Positions 1 to 12,213 of a stretch of DNA of 64,000 nt are shown one piece after another. The stretch comes from Echinostoma caproni. Its lineage: Eukaryota; Platyhelminthes; Trematoda; Plagiorchiida; Echinostomatidae. Location of the stretch: positions 51,007 to 115,006 of the forward strand of contig UZAN01039702.1 in the NCBI GenBank assembly GCA_900618425.1, given 5' to 3'. Position numbers and translations under genes: made by a program. Positions within the stretch are counted from its first letter, which is position 1, and every line of letters begins with the position of its first letter. The notes beneath the pieces were generated by a model, which was not told where the DNA came from, made no database searches, and was given only the letters and a program-made list of their open reading frames with translations.

Positions 1-3000
1 TAACTAGCCTGTTCAAACGTCTTTTGAGACCAAGATACTAGGTGGAATCTTATCTCCGGAACATTTCCCGTGATACATTTTGGGTAACAGCACCTGCTGT
101 TTGCTTTACTTGAGGCTAATTCGGAACTTAGGTGTGTGAGCGTACATTCATACGTGTTTCCATGCCTGTGTATGCAGGCGTCTGTATGTGACTGTAGATA
201 GTGAAATGTGGGCACGTCGATCAGGGCAGACTCAGCAATCAGAGGTACGTGGGGTCACTGAAGAAGTGGTGTCAATCAGAGCGCAACGGAAACTGTACAA
301 CCAATTGGTGGATACCATTTCGTTCGTTTCTCTGTTGACGATGAGAGGGTAGCATGACAATGTTCTGGCATTTTTTCCAGAAGCTTACTGACAGACCAAT
401 TTGTTGACCAACCTACACCAGGGAATACAAGAGCCAGGTGAAGTTTTCGCCTTGAGCTCCTTCGGAATTTGACGTGTATCCATCACGAACACGTCCAGTG
501 AACCGTTTCTTGCATCAGGCGGTAAGAATTTATTCTGAGTGGGTAGCAAACCAGCCTTATTTAGGTTTGTAAACCTAATATTTCAAACAGTTTAGAGAAA
601 ACAAACCATTTGTTGCGATGTAGATAACATATCTTTGTTATTTTCGATGAATGAATCACAAAATTGAAGTGTTTGCCGTTTAACATCTCGATGATGGTTG
701 AATAGTTTCAAATTGTGCTCAAAATAGGGCTTTCTTCATTGTCTGAATAATCATTTTACCAAAACTGGTCGGCTATATCGTCCTTGCCGAGGTTTGTCCG
801 TAGTGTGTCTTTTACGTTTCATATGTGAAAACGAAGTAGTGACCTTGAAGTTAAGAGCCTAAATCCTCAGGTCTAAACCACACGTTTCATGGCGAGTACT
901 TTGAATGAATTGTTTCTTTAACGTGTATAATTGCTTAATCTACGCCAATTCGTAGACATTGGGGTGGGCCAGTTAACCAAAAAGCATATTGTAATGTTTA
1001 CAAACTCTCAGGGAATAATCAAACATTTAATGTAATTCAACGAAGTAATCTCTCCTTGTGAACATTCCCACAAACACACATCAGGAAAGCACAAATTGAC
1101 AGACCGGCTCCCTAATGATTGCAACACAATGTGTATGAATAATTACAATTGGTGATTTACAAATTAACTGAAAAAGTTATTAAGGTGGGTTCGTTATGTT
1201 ACAAATTTTACAATTTATTATTAAGCCTGCTCGTTCAAAACTAACACTAACTCAATCCATCGCAGACAGCATTCAAAACCTGTGCAAACTGTCCTAAAAC
1301 TGTCGTCCTTCACAAACTAAAAAACATTCGAATAGGGAAAGTGGTGTATTGGTTACAACCTAGTGTAACAATCAAAAACCAGAATTCGTTCTATCCTGTC
1401 CCATTTTTAGGTATAACATGACCGTTCTCAGGATGTATGTGATTCAATTTGTCAGAGTCATGGACAAGTGCATACATTTAGAGATGACTCTTCCACAGCC
1501 ACCAGCATCCCCACTCAACTTACTCTTCTTGCCTAAATATTATTCATCATTGTGAGATCGCTTTGTGATAAACTTGTATGTATGAAAATAATTAAGAAAT
1601 TGCTCTCATTCTCAAGTTGTTGCCAACACTCAGAGTTCCAGTTACAAGGCTGAAGCTAACCAGTGTTGTGTTTTTGATAGACAAATTATTTAATAAAACT
1701 ATTTGAAAGCAAGATCACCAGTGTAGATAATACTTTTCTTCTTATTTAAACCACGTACACACTTGATTTCTCTTTGCTCTCGCGCTTTTCGGCTGCAATT
1801 TCTCGTAAACCACATTTGTTCAACCACCGAAAAGCGTTATCGTCAATCGCTGCCCCCCTCCTCCTCAGAGGTAGCATGCAATACTTCCATTTACTCCTTT
1901 TTCCTCGAGTGGAAATTTATAAGTTCCAACAATGCACACACACTGCGAATCTGACATAAAGGCCTGTTGCCGAGCTCTTCTGTACCAAATGGATCGTAAA
2001 TGATACTACTTTTCAGCTGCTCGGGGCACTATCAATCCTTCTGTTTTTGCATTTGCTTCATTAGGAGTATTATTTTCATCTTTTTAGGAACTACTGAGTA
2101 AAATGTCTGAGGAGTCCTTTTTCTAAAGGGTTCTGATCCTAATTTTCTTCCTTGGTGAATGTAAACACTAAATAAGTCCGCTTTGGCTACAAAGACACCC
2201 CTTTTTCCCCGAATAATGATGGTAAGTTTGCTGGCACAGTTGATTACAGACAGCATTGTTTTATCATTCACTAACGTCTGCTATACTCAGATACCCGAGC
2301 TTTTCGGATATATATTTGCTTGCCCTTTTTTAGGATCCACGTGAGCAACTGTTTTTGGGTGGCATGATTGGATGTTGATATTCCTTGAGCAGTACTACCT
2401 AAAACTTATTCTTAGAATCAAGATTTGCCCTACCGATGATAAAAGTGGATTTCTTTTCCTTCCTGTTCTCAAATAATTAAATACAAAAAATCTGAACATC
2501 ATTCACACTTCTTGTATTCAAATTCGTATCACAAATTAGACAATTGTATAGGCGATTTCCGGGAAAACAAAAGTACAAAAATGGCCAGAGAGCACAAATT
2601 TGGGCGATATCAGTGATATGGATGCATCGAAGAAGGCTGGTTCCCTATCTTGTGGATAGAGAAGCTTTTGTAAAAGATGCTCAATCACTTATCAAAGGCA
2701 AATTTCCATGGGCAAAAGAAGCTGGTACGATTAGTAGATTATCCGGCTGACAATTAAAAATGCAATTTCCATCTCCATCAAATAATTGGGATACCAAAGG
2801 TCATCGAACAAAGGTGACCTGCATCGTATAAAAGTTGTAGAATTTACACCCAAAATCGTTTCCAAACCCGTGCAAATGAAGATTGACTAGACAGGGTGTT
2901 TATTCCAACAGACAGTATACCAAGTTATGTTTCGCGCGACGTCTGTCTGCTCTTGGCTGAAAAACATATTTGCTATTGGATCCGGGAAATGTGGGCGCGG

Positions 3001-3299
3001 TTGGAGGTGAAATTCATGCAATAGCTGTCTAACCGCTCTAACCTTAACGTGGGTCACAAACTAGTTTATACACGAGACAGAGAACTGAATACACTTATTG
3101 TCAAACCCTATTTGAAGGTCAAACGTAGATACGCCAGTTTCAGGCCAAACTTGGTTGACGTGAGACCAAAATACTGGGTAAAGTAATGAAGATATGAGGA
3201 CGATCAACGAATCATTGATCGAGGTGCAATGCATTTTGTGCCCAGCTGTGTTCGTAAATAATTACTTGTCGAATAAAGTCTACTTCAAATTGACATTCT
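1..3299. other. Gene-free stretch, unassigned AT-rich sequence
   Basis: No frame here is convincingly coding. The longest is a 79-codon minus-strand frame at 2032-2271 (GTG start, basic, no recognisable domain) and a 68-codon plus-strand frame at 2544-2750. Both are within the length expected by chance at this composition. I see no tRNA, no repeat array and no recognisable transposon protein. It may be intergenic or intronic. Confidence 0.5.
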
Positions 3300-3720
3300 T
3301 TACATGCACATACACTCCGCACCACAGTCCTTTTTCTTTCATCTTCCTATTTTGCGCATGTTGTTGATTCATCTTCCCATTGATCCGTGCCCATGACTGT
3401 TGTACAAGCCGTTTGCACACGCGCACACACCATTAGTTTGCTTCGCTCCGCTGCCCTCTCACCTGTCTCATCGATCCGTGCCCATGATCGGCTGACCCTG
3501 ACACTTGTGAACACAAACAGGCTTACCTCTCTGTCACAGCGATTTGTAATGACTAACATCCACACTCACTGCATTCTGATTTGTCCCCCCTAGGTGACTT
3601 CCCATATTTGAATATCACATATACGTGCGATCTTGTTTGATATTGGTGTATTTTACCCATTGTCATGGCGCTGCAAGCCTGCCTGTTTATAGTTCTTGCT
3701 TGTTGAATTAATGGCTTCAC
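3300..3720. repeat. C/A-rich low-complexity block with a repeated 15-mer
   Basis: This block is richer in C and CA/CT runs than its flanks, with short CA stretches. The 15-mer GATCCGTGCCCATGA occurs at 3382-3396 and again at 3473-3487, 91 bp apart, each preceded by a similar CTCAT/TTCAT-type stretch, so an imperfect tandem duplication is likely. Its style resembles the untranslated tail after the Penelope-like endonuclease at 12.7 kb, but no retroelement protein is readable here. Short open frames across it on both strands are composition artefacts. Confidence 0.35.
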
Positions 3721-4250
3721 AGATTCCGGCGTTTGTTAAACCGGATAGTGCAGCAGTTGGAGGTTTGCGTATTTACACCACTATAGTCCGAATTTCAGTT
3801 CCGTTTCTGTAGAAGAAACCCATTTGTTGAGAGAGACCGTCTTTTGTTTTTTTGCGCGTCACTTCATGTGGATCTTTTTAGCCTGTGAAGCCAACATTGC
3901 CCTTTGCACATAACTCAAAAGAGACTAAGGTCTTACAGCTGACTTCAGTAGTATGAAGTGGTTGATTTTATTGAAAAAAATTATGCTCTTCTCTGATTAC
4001 CGAAAAACGATAACTCCCTATGAGTCAATTGGGGGTGTAGTGGACATAACAGGCATCATGAGTGTCTAACTTCGGGTATTTTTAATTTTTTCCATATGAA
4101 TAACTCCTCAAAAATGTGGAGCAGACCTATACTGTTCAAGCTCACTTTTTTCATTCTCCAATAAATGTTCAGTGATACAGTTTCCAGGAAGGGGTAAGCG
4201 GCAAATCAAAGGGCTGCTATGCAACACATAATGAGGAAAGCGAGAGGGTC

Positions 4251-4323
4251 GCAGCAGGATCCGAACTCATACTCTCCGGGGTGATAATTTGGTGTTGTTA
4301 CCGCTGAGACACCAACAGCCGTT
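4251..4323 (-). repeat. tRNA-like SINE head (relic)
   Basis: On the minus strand the sequence has an A-box-like TCTCAGCGGTAAC (4309-4297) and, about 30 nt further on, a B-box-like GAGTTCGGATCC (4268-4257), at spacing normal for a tRNA-derived pol III promoter. It does not fold into a clean cloverleaf and has no clear anticodon arm, so I call it a tRNA-derived SINE relic rather than a tRNA gene. No hammerhead core follows it, unlike the copies at 7.4 and 33.9 kb. Confidence 0.4.
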
Positions 4324-5706
4324 ATTGATAAAAAGACTGCAAGCCGAATTATTTCAACTGTTTTTCTTTCGACTCACAGCCCTTAGCCGTTGTTTTGTTT
4401 ATTCAGTAGGAACACCATTGCACCTAGAGTCAGTAGAGTTTACCTACTGGTGATGCATCGTACTAAGGGTCAAAGGATGAGTGGAACTAACACTTTAACC
4501 TTCACGTTGCGTATTCTAACCCAATCATTGATGTCAAACGTTCCCCTTGTTGAAGTATCATCACAGGGCTACCCCTTGATTTTCCACCTACTCCTCGTGG
4601 ATCGTCACTTGTACATTCATGCATTCTAATAGAAAATACATAAAGTAAAATGAAATACACAGTCTGATCAGTTTGAATAGAAATCGTCAGCCAAAATTTC
4701 CCCCGTTCATGAAAAAAACGTACTTTCAGAAATGGATCACATGGGGAATTCCCGATGCATAACGTTTTGAGCATTGTCGTTTTAAAAGATGTATGCACAT
4801 CAACCGTCTTCTGGTGTCCCATAAACAAAATATTCAAGCCAAAAATAGCCTTAGTTTTCGAATAGTCTTTGAAGTCAGATAGCTACTGTGCTCCTATCGA
4901 AACAGATCAGAGTTTTCTTCATGTGTTTTCCTCCAACGGTGGTGTTTAGAGCAACCTAGTCAGGCGAATCGGTCAATTTATTTTGCAGGTGTATATACGA
5001 CCCCAGAAAATATTTTTTATTTAGAACCACGAATCACCGATGTATATCGAGATTGAGGGTGCGCAAAATGTTCAAAAAGAAAAATTCTCTACCCATATTT
5101 CCAAAGAATGACCGGTGAACTGTCTAATTGTTTACTAACGCCCTCATCATAAATATTTTTCGTCCTAGTCGGATGACTTGGAAATGCTTTTCCTTGAAGC
5201 CTTTTTTGAAATAAACAGATTCAGGAAAGTTTACTCTATTTGGTTATGTGATTAAGTGTATCAGTAGTAATATTAATGCTGAAATTGGAAGATTACCAGT
5301 GTTTTATAAATGTAGTTTTAAAATTCTATTTGTTCGACTTGATGACACTTCGTTTTCAACTGATCTCATCTAACTCAAATCCATCTGTAAGTAATAGAGT
5401 TATAAAAATAATTTTGATTTGGACAGAATATCCCTCAGACTTCAAAAAGCTTCACGCATAATCGTCACCTTATTCAGTCAGAAAAAAAGACTAAGGTAAA
5501 CACTTGACTCAAGTTTCCCACTCATTTCATGTAATTAGTAAAGCATTTCCACTGTCCGAATTTGTTTTCGATTGCTGGACGCATTGCATGAAAAAAGGTG
5601 AGTGTTACCACTATGCCAGACAGCTCATCCCACTGCTTGTTCGAACATCGTGCCTGATGATATCCGAACAGAACCGAGTTGATCAGTCCGGTTGGTAAAT
5701 TGATGT

Positions 5707-5780
5707 GAACTGGTCGGCACAGTGGCAAAACTGACGCCTACAACATGTGATGGGTACAGAGTTTGAATCTGGGACAGGAC
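5707..5780 (+). repeat. tRNA-like SINE head (relic)
   Basis: The plus strand carries an A-box-like TCGGCACAGTGG (5714-5725) and a B-box-like GAGTTTGAATCTGG (5759-5772). Spacing and order fit a pol III internal promoter. The T-arm is partly intact, the rest is too decayed for a tRNA. It is probably a member of a tRNA-derived SINE group, but I cannot assign it to the same family as the other relics. Confidence 0.4.
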
Positions 5781-7366
5781 TATGGAGCTACATAACTACT
5801 ACTAAGTGAAACTTAACTCCATTGCTTCCCTAGTGCTGACTGGCCGACTGGATCAATCAAACACTGCGCGTAAAAGTGAAGTATGAAAGATAGAAAATCC
5901 TAATAAAAAATCAATATAATATGTGTTGACTGAAAAGAGAAGCCAACCTATTTGACAATTATCAATTTTGCAAAATATTAGGTTTCTTTCAAGTGAAAAA
6001 TTAATAACTGATAGATAATATGCAAAATATTGTGAAAAGGAGCGATAAAAGTTTAGTTTTGCGCCTCCATTGGTAAATTGCCAAAAGGTTAAATGGACTG
6101 GATAAAGGTGAACAGTCACATACTGGGTTGTGGTTACCACTTGAGTGAAATTGCAGAATCGTATCAACCACTTGAAATTCTTTCGTTCCTTTTTCTCAAA
6201 CAAATATGGTTTCGCTGTCTAAAAAATCAATGTATTACATGTGTACACAAAGAAATACTGAACGCTAGCTCGCATTTCACCCCGTGGACTTGTGTACACA
6301 ACTCAGACTTGGAGACTTGTTTGAGATGAAACGAAATGTGTGCACTTTGTCTCTTATTCTCAAAAATACTCTTTGCTCATACTGGTACGTTTTCACCCGA
6401 AAAATAGTTCAACAAAAGAAAACGCCCTGTGAACAATTTTCAGAGGTTTAATCGTTCTATGAATGATGGGTTGGTCAGAAAAGTAGTTTATAATCGACTT
6501 TCGGAATCAGAAATATGTAGCAATTTTCATTTTAATCGGGAATAAGTGTTTTCTTTTGTTCAATCGGATTAGCTTAATTTATTGATTGGTAAAAAAGCAT
6601 AATGTATTGGATTTGTCTTAACGTAAATAAATGTGCTCATAGTTAGTCTGCGAGGGTGTTGTCTGCCATAATCAGGATGCCTGGTCCATTGTATTATTGT
6701 TATCGGTGCCATTTGCATAAAGTAGTGATATAAATATATTCACCGCTGGCAGTGCAGCGTAACTTAGTGGATTGTTGATTCAACTATGAAATTACTTTAT
6801 CAAAACAATGAAATCAAATGGCCGGGTTTATAATAGGAATATGGTATGGGGAAATGGTTTCAAATATGAAATCATTCATAGAAATCAAGATGATGGGGAA
6901 ATGGAACAGAGAATTTGTTCCGCTACTCTGCAATACTAGAAGGTCAAATGATCCTCACGAGGGATCGAAATAGGTTCTGATTTGAGATAAAGAAGTTTCC
7001 TGATAACTCAAAACCTTATTGTAACTTTGGTTTAGAAAACGTCGATAACATTCGTTATTACTAAACTTAATGACTGGTGTTCTTCTGCTTTTGTAAAACA
7101 CTTTTATGATTTGACGGGAAAGAACAACACATATTATTATAAAAATATTTGTTATTTAACTAAAATTCCAGTCGCAATATGATTAAAATAAAAATTAATC
7201 CCTTAGTTCATGAATGAAAGTAATTTTTAGCGAATGCAAACTATCATTTCTAAGCGACTGTGGTAGAATCTATAGTAAAAACGGTTAGCGAATGATGTTG
7301 TTTGATCATAGGTTGTTTTGTACCTCTTAAAACAAACCTGCGGTGAGGTGAAAACCTCGAACGGAT
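5781..7366. other. Gene-free stretch
   Basis: AT-rich sequence. A 116-codon minus-strand frame at 5853-6203 overlaps a 78-codon plus-strand frame; neither shows a domain, a signal peptide or splice-site context, and lengths of this order are expected by chance. No repeat or RNA gene was recognised. Confidence 0.5.
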
Positions 7367-7491
7367 TCTGCAGCTATTTTGACCTGATTAGGTCGCATCT
7401 CCAGTGCAAATTGATCGGTTCAGCTGAGGCCGGAATACGGGACCTCACAAGATGGTAAGTAAACAACCCACTTGACCACCGGACAGCTGAT
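7367..7491 (-). mobile_element. Hammerhead-bearing tRNA-derived SINE, decayed copy
   Basis: This aligns along its whole length with the element at 33885-34014 in the same orientation (shared blocks include GGGACCTCA, CAGTGC and CCGG/CAGCTG near the end). On the minus strand it begins CAGCTG, followed by a hammerhead-type GUC triplet (positions 7484-7482), then CGGT (7481-7478). About 70 nt later comes ACTG (7405-7402), then a degenerate core GAGATGC in place of CTGATGA, then stem II GACC/GGTC with a 6-nt loop (7394-7381), AAAA in place of GAAA (7380-7377) and TAGCTG (7376-7371), which can pair with the 5' CAGCTG. The pol III boxes are more decayed than in the other copy. Function in this copy is lost. 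Confidence 0.6.
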
Positions 7492-9389
7492 GAGACTGCA
7501 ACATGTTGTCTATAGCGGAGATAAAATATGCTGTGTTTCATCAATTGACAAGATGTTGTCTCTCCAGCAGATGTCTTCTAACCACTTTTGATGACAATTG
7601 CAATAAGAAATTATTGGGTTTGCGAAGATGAGGCTTTACTGGTGTTCCTAATATTGTACCGTTTCTTTTGTCTCAAATGTGTTTATGAAATAATTTTTCA
7701 AAGCATTGATTCATTTTTATTAGGAAAGTACTAAATAAGGTCACATGTTAAGGAAGTGTTACCGATTGGTATTCAGCGTGAATATTTGGATGAAATTCAA
7801 TATGGGTATAACTGTGGTATAACCCAAATAAAATTGCGGTCAAGCCTGCCGTAATAACAACGACTAACGCCACCTTTCATTGAACTGTTCACAATTTCTC
7901 CAATACTTCTCTGTTATGAGTATGCACTTTGAGATCTGTGACAACTATGATGACGGGAAAGGAATAAATTTATTAAGAGGAACCAGAGTGAACGAAATTA
8001 CATAAAAGACTGGTTTAAGTGAAAACAAATTACAGGCATCATGTTTGGAACTTAGACGGCTATCTTGGCGACCCGGGAGTTATTTCGACTCAGGGAACAT
8101 GGAAGTGACATAAATGAGATCCGTGTATTACGATATATATATCTGTTAGACTTAAAATGTACGTGCACTCAAACTTCATACCCTAAAATGTCCTTATTTA
8201 TCTCGAGAGTAAATTATGTAATGCTTGATTTAGGCCGAAATTAAGTTTCGCGGGTTTTGAAAGTGATGTGACCAAATTTAATCAGAGTGAAAGAGCGAGG
8301 CTTTGTTTTTGAAATTGCAAACAGTGTCTTCTAAGGTTTAGTACTGTAAATTACAGTTCTATCATTTGGTGCAAAGGTTAGATAATGAGTGCGTGGTGCA
8401 TATTTCGTGGGAATTATTACGAAAGATTGGTTAAAGACAATTATTTAATATTTCTATTAGTGAAATTATCTACTACTCAACGTAATTATCTAGAAAGCTG
8501 AAATTCATGACCCTGTATCTAACTATTTAGTGGAGGTATGCATGCCATTACTTCTGGGCGATTAGAATTCCTGTATGAACAATTAAGATCTCATGAATAC
8601 TCATTTTACGGTTCAAAACTCCTCAGTTTGATCGTATTGTTAGTTTAAACTGCTCGGTGTTTCTAGTATGCTGAAAGGAACTAGATGAGTTGTATGTAAT
8701 CTACTGCGACTCAGTCTTTCCACTCCAATGTGATTTCGTTCACAAAGTTGTGTTCACGAAAACGTAATTAAGGTTCTACAAGGAGTTTAGTTTGATTGTG
8801 ACAGGTCACATAAACGGGTTTTCTTTTTTGGTAATGCAGACATCAAAGGCAATGAGGTATACCTTACAATGACAGCAAAGGTAAATGAAGGTAGTCCTTA
8901 TGTTAGTTCTCAACGCAGAGGATTTCATGTAGCTATAGAGTTGAGGTGTAAATCGTCGGGTTTTTTCCTCCAGTGTATGCGTGTCAACTTCGTGTCCGGG
9001 ATTTGTTGGTTCGAATTCCGTCAGTGACAATATCCAAGTGCACATTGCCGTGGAATTCAAGGCGGAGCGAAACATATGCAGATCTTTTATAACAAAACTC
9101 ATATTAAATTACACCACTTGTCAGAGCGCTGAAATAGATTTGCTTTGTAATGGAAGGAAACAAATACTACCAGTCCTTTAATTGATGATGATGAAAGTTT
9201 CAGTATTTTGTGTACTGAAGTAGGAACTTTCTAAATCACGCTTGGTACTTGCTTGAAAACTGCATATTGCAATTTGAAAAGAGAATTGCAAACACGCAAG
9301 CTTCCAACCATTCATAGTCATTTGAAATACCTGCCTAGAGATATCACCGGTTAATCGTGGCGATTTTTGGGGAAGGGACAAACAATAAT
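7492..9389. other. Gene-free stretch
   Basis: No credible coding frame. A lone B-box-like GGTTCGAATTCCG lies near 9008-9020, but no matching A box sits at tRNA spacing. The 98-codon minus-strand frame at 8806-9102 and its plus-strand partner have no recognisable features. Confidence 0.45.
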
Positions 9390-10760
9390 CAAATCCCATA
9401 TTCCCAGTTGCTGGTTCTATCTAGAGATTGAATGTGGCACTCACAATGATCCCTTAACTGTTTCTTCGTACAGTCTCTCAGACTTATTGCGGGTGTTTGG
9501 AGTCTTGGGGTAGGCCTGGTAAACAGAAAAATTGGTTTTGAGCACAGAGACTGGGGCGGTATAGGCCAAATCACATTTCCCCTACAATGACCAACATAAA
9601 TAACAGAATCTTTTCATATGATCGACTCGAATTCTATACTGAAAGTAGGATGTCTCTGTAACAATGCCGTTTTTCTCTGGTGGACGTGAGATAAATGCAC
9701 TGGTGAGTAACTTACTAGTTTCACTATCTGACCACGTCCGGACAACGGCCTGTTCCAGAAACTGATAAATCCTTTTAGCTGGAGACAAGTGAATGCACCA
9801 ATACAAAAAGGGACAACAGAAACTTTGATTTTTATTTTTACCATGAACATCATATTGTTGGCTAGATAATAAAAATAATTATTCACTACGTGAAAGTTTT
9901 ATGAGTTGCATTGGACAAGCCCCTTTGTAAGGGGAAATTTCACCATTGAAAGACAAGGAGACATAAACTGACTATATTTAAAAGGTTTGATTTTCTGATA
10001 CTGTTTGCAGGGTGATCCAAAACATCCTGTTGACCAGCCATTCCGGATAGGCTGCTGGTGCGAAGACTGTTCGTAGGGAAGAGTGAGCTCCTTCTATTGT
10101 ATCTTCGATGCAAATGTTTTTTGCCCCACCTGTTAAACAAAAATTCGGTTTCTTCACGCTTTCAGCGGAGAAAAGCTTCGGAAATGGATATGCTGACCTT
10201 TCGAAATTAACTTTTTCGCACTGGCCAATGCACTGAGCTATCTACGCAACCATGGGACAAACGTTCTAATGGCCAGTTTGTTGCTAATCTTCACTTGGAT
10301 TGTGCATTGCAAGCTACGAGGATCCGATTGCTGGTGTGTCCATTGTCCGTATTTGCGTCAATCACAAAGAGAATCTCATCCACACACATTGTGTGTTTGG
10401 CATGCAGTTTATGATGAACGGTTCTGTTTTTCAGTTTCGCCGTGAATAACCCCGTAAACAGCAGTTTTATTGATGATCCCATGACCAAACCCTCAATTAC
10501 TCTATAAATGTTGGGGTTGAGCTTAAAATAAACCCCACACGTGCAGAAATAATGTAATTGTCTTAGATCGTTTCGCGGAAAACCTATGTTTACGTTATTG
10601 CTTTTCAAATGGCTGGATATTCAGTAGATCTACTGAAGGGAACTGTAGGGAAAAGCGGTGATCTACCGTCAAGTAAGAGTATCTTTTGACCCATTCCCGA
10701 TTGATTGCGGTTCATATTGGTGAACGTAACTGGTATGCGTTTGGAACCGGTTCCAATCAC
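9390..10760 (-). mobile_element. Penelope-like element, reverse transcriptase relic
   Basis: Minus-strand frames give successive pieces of a Penelope-like (PLE) polyprotein. Around 10690-10610 a frame reads VDLLNIQPFEK-like sequence. 10608-10291 is an open 105-codon frame with LHYFCTCGVYFKLN, then IEGLVMGSS (the PLE form of RT motif B) and CVDEILFV at the catalytic Y-x-D-D position. After a frame change, 10125-9978 reads ICIEDTIE...YPEWLVNRMF, the usual thumb region. Frames at 9886-9582 fit the stretch before the endonuclease (RIYQFLEQAVVRTWSD). The GIY-YIG domain expected at about 9390-9575 is not clearly readable. The catalytic YxDD is changed to CVDE and at least three frame changes are present, so this is a dead copy. 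PLE RTs are related to telomerase and copy RNA by target-primed synthesis. The family call is firm, exact edges are not. Confidence 0.75.
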
Positions 10761-10897
10761 TTTGTCAGTCATTTTTCAAATACATGAATGCTATGGTAAA
10801 TAGCAAAAATGCAACATCCACGTTCGTGTTACTTGTCTCTGGTAAAGCAAACAATTATCGCTCGCGTTCACTGAACACGCTTGAAGGTGGTAAAATC

Positions 10898-10928
10898 CTT
10901 CTTCCCGTCTTTCTCTCTCTCTTTCTCT
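10898..10928. repeat. CT-rich simple repeat
   Basis: Short polypyrimidine run with CTCTCTCTCTTTCTCT; it gives rise to an Arg-Glu run in a minus-strand frame that is not a real protein. Confidence 0.7.
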
Positions 10929-11902
10929 AAAGTTCGAAAATTCATTTAAAGTTAATTGCTTTAAGCAACCGCTCTCAAATAACCTAAAAGAAACTTTCAA
11001 AGTAAATGAAAAACTACGAAGTAAAATGAAGACCATCGATTAGGGAAAGCATTCACTTCTAGCACCCACTTCAGTGAAGCCCAGAAAAGTTCAGTTATTC
11101 AATTAATATTCGACAAACAAATGCAGGTGGCACATGAACCATACTTAGACAAAAACGGTTGATTTTCTGTCTGACTAGGTTTAGTGACGGTCGAGGGATT
11201 AACCGTTTTTGTAGCTTAACAGTAATTTATTGCAATGATACAAAACATTCGAACTGTGAAACATTATGAAAGTGAATTAGTGCCCTATCGCGTGACAAAC
11301 AACATCCCGGTCATGATCAAAAGTTTTCCGTAAAAGTCATGAAGAGTTCCCTAGAACGATTATGATCGCTGAAGGTACTACATTTTCACTGTAATAAATT
11401 GGCCCATTTCGGATCTCGGGAAACCTAATGTCCTCGATGCAAATATCTGCTCCATTGGCCTGACAACAGATTGATGCATTTTTTTAATCGCGGGATAGGC
11501 GAAAAGTAAACGCAAAATTTATTATTATGTAATAGATTAACTAATGGACTTTTGATAAATTTACAGCAGAAACTAAACAAAATTAAGGCGAAATATGAAC
11601 GGAAAAATTCAAGACAGAAAAAAGAGATATCCGGTGGCATAATAATTCGGCGTAAGTACAATACGCGATCGCGCAGACATGTCAAAATCCGAAATGACAG
11701 CTTTTGGTTATATTCAAATGAATTGCAAATGGATAGATTTATTCAATTGCTTCAGCGTGCTGTAGCTTGTTTCATAATATGAATTGCATTTTCTCGTTCG
11801 TTTATTCTAGCAAAGCAGACTGTCGCAAGTAATTCACGAGACAAACACTCTTTGTTAACAGGAGCAGACTAATTTGGTAAATAGGAAACGGTGTTTTCGT
11901 AA

Positions 11903-12056
11903 ACTGTCAACTTGCGATCAGCACTTCCTGAGAAAGCGGCCAAATTAATTGAGCTCCGGGAGCGACGGAATCAATTGCTCGGACAACTTCTGGCAGACAA
12001 CAAATTTTCGGACCTCAGGTTGACTGCGTCTCGATGTATGCCTCAGTTTCATAAGT
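11903..12056 (+). pseudogene. Short coding-like stretch, unrecognised
   Basis: A roughly 50-codon open stretch reads NLRSALPEKAAKLIELRER, RNQLLGQLLADNKFSDLRLT and ends in a TAG near 12054. Its composition (charged, amphipathic helix-like heptads, GC above the surroundings) is more protein-like than the neighbouring frames. A possible acceptor GCGATCAG lies just inside it. It stands about 130 bp upstream of a Penelope-like endonuclease on the same strand, so it may be the N-terminal part of the same element after an internal deletion, or an unrelated exon. I do not recognise it. Confidence 0.25.
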
Positions 12057-12131
12057 AGTCTACGAGGGTACTGAAGCACCTTCGGTGCAAATCAAAGAAA
12101 AGGTTAGTTTTACTGATTTCATACATTCTTT

Positions 12132-12172
12132 TCAAACGGGAATAATTTAACACTTAAATTATTCCCGTTTGA
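12132..12172. repeat. Perfect 19-bp inverted repeat, 3-nt loop
   Basis: The arm TCAAACGGGAATAATTTAA (12132-12150) is followed by CAC and then by its exact reverse complement (12154-12172). The match stops cleanly on both outer sides. It lies just before the Penelope-like endonuclease fragment starting near 12.2 kb. Confidence 0.95.
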
Positions 12173-12213
12173 GTAGTCATGAGGATGCAGAGTAGCAAGC
12201 AAGCTCGTTTTCG

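Noticed and set aside
4502..4837. 111-codon minus-strand frame
   Set aside because: No domain, TTG start, overlapping plus-strand frames; several frames of this length are expected by chance in 64 kb of this composition.
5853..6203. 116-codon minus-strand frame
   Set aside because: No motif, no splice context, antisense frame overlaps; chance length.
8990..9025. tRNA-like B box GGTTCGAATTCCG
   Set aside because: No A box at tRNA spacing and no arm pairing.
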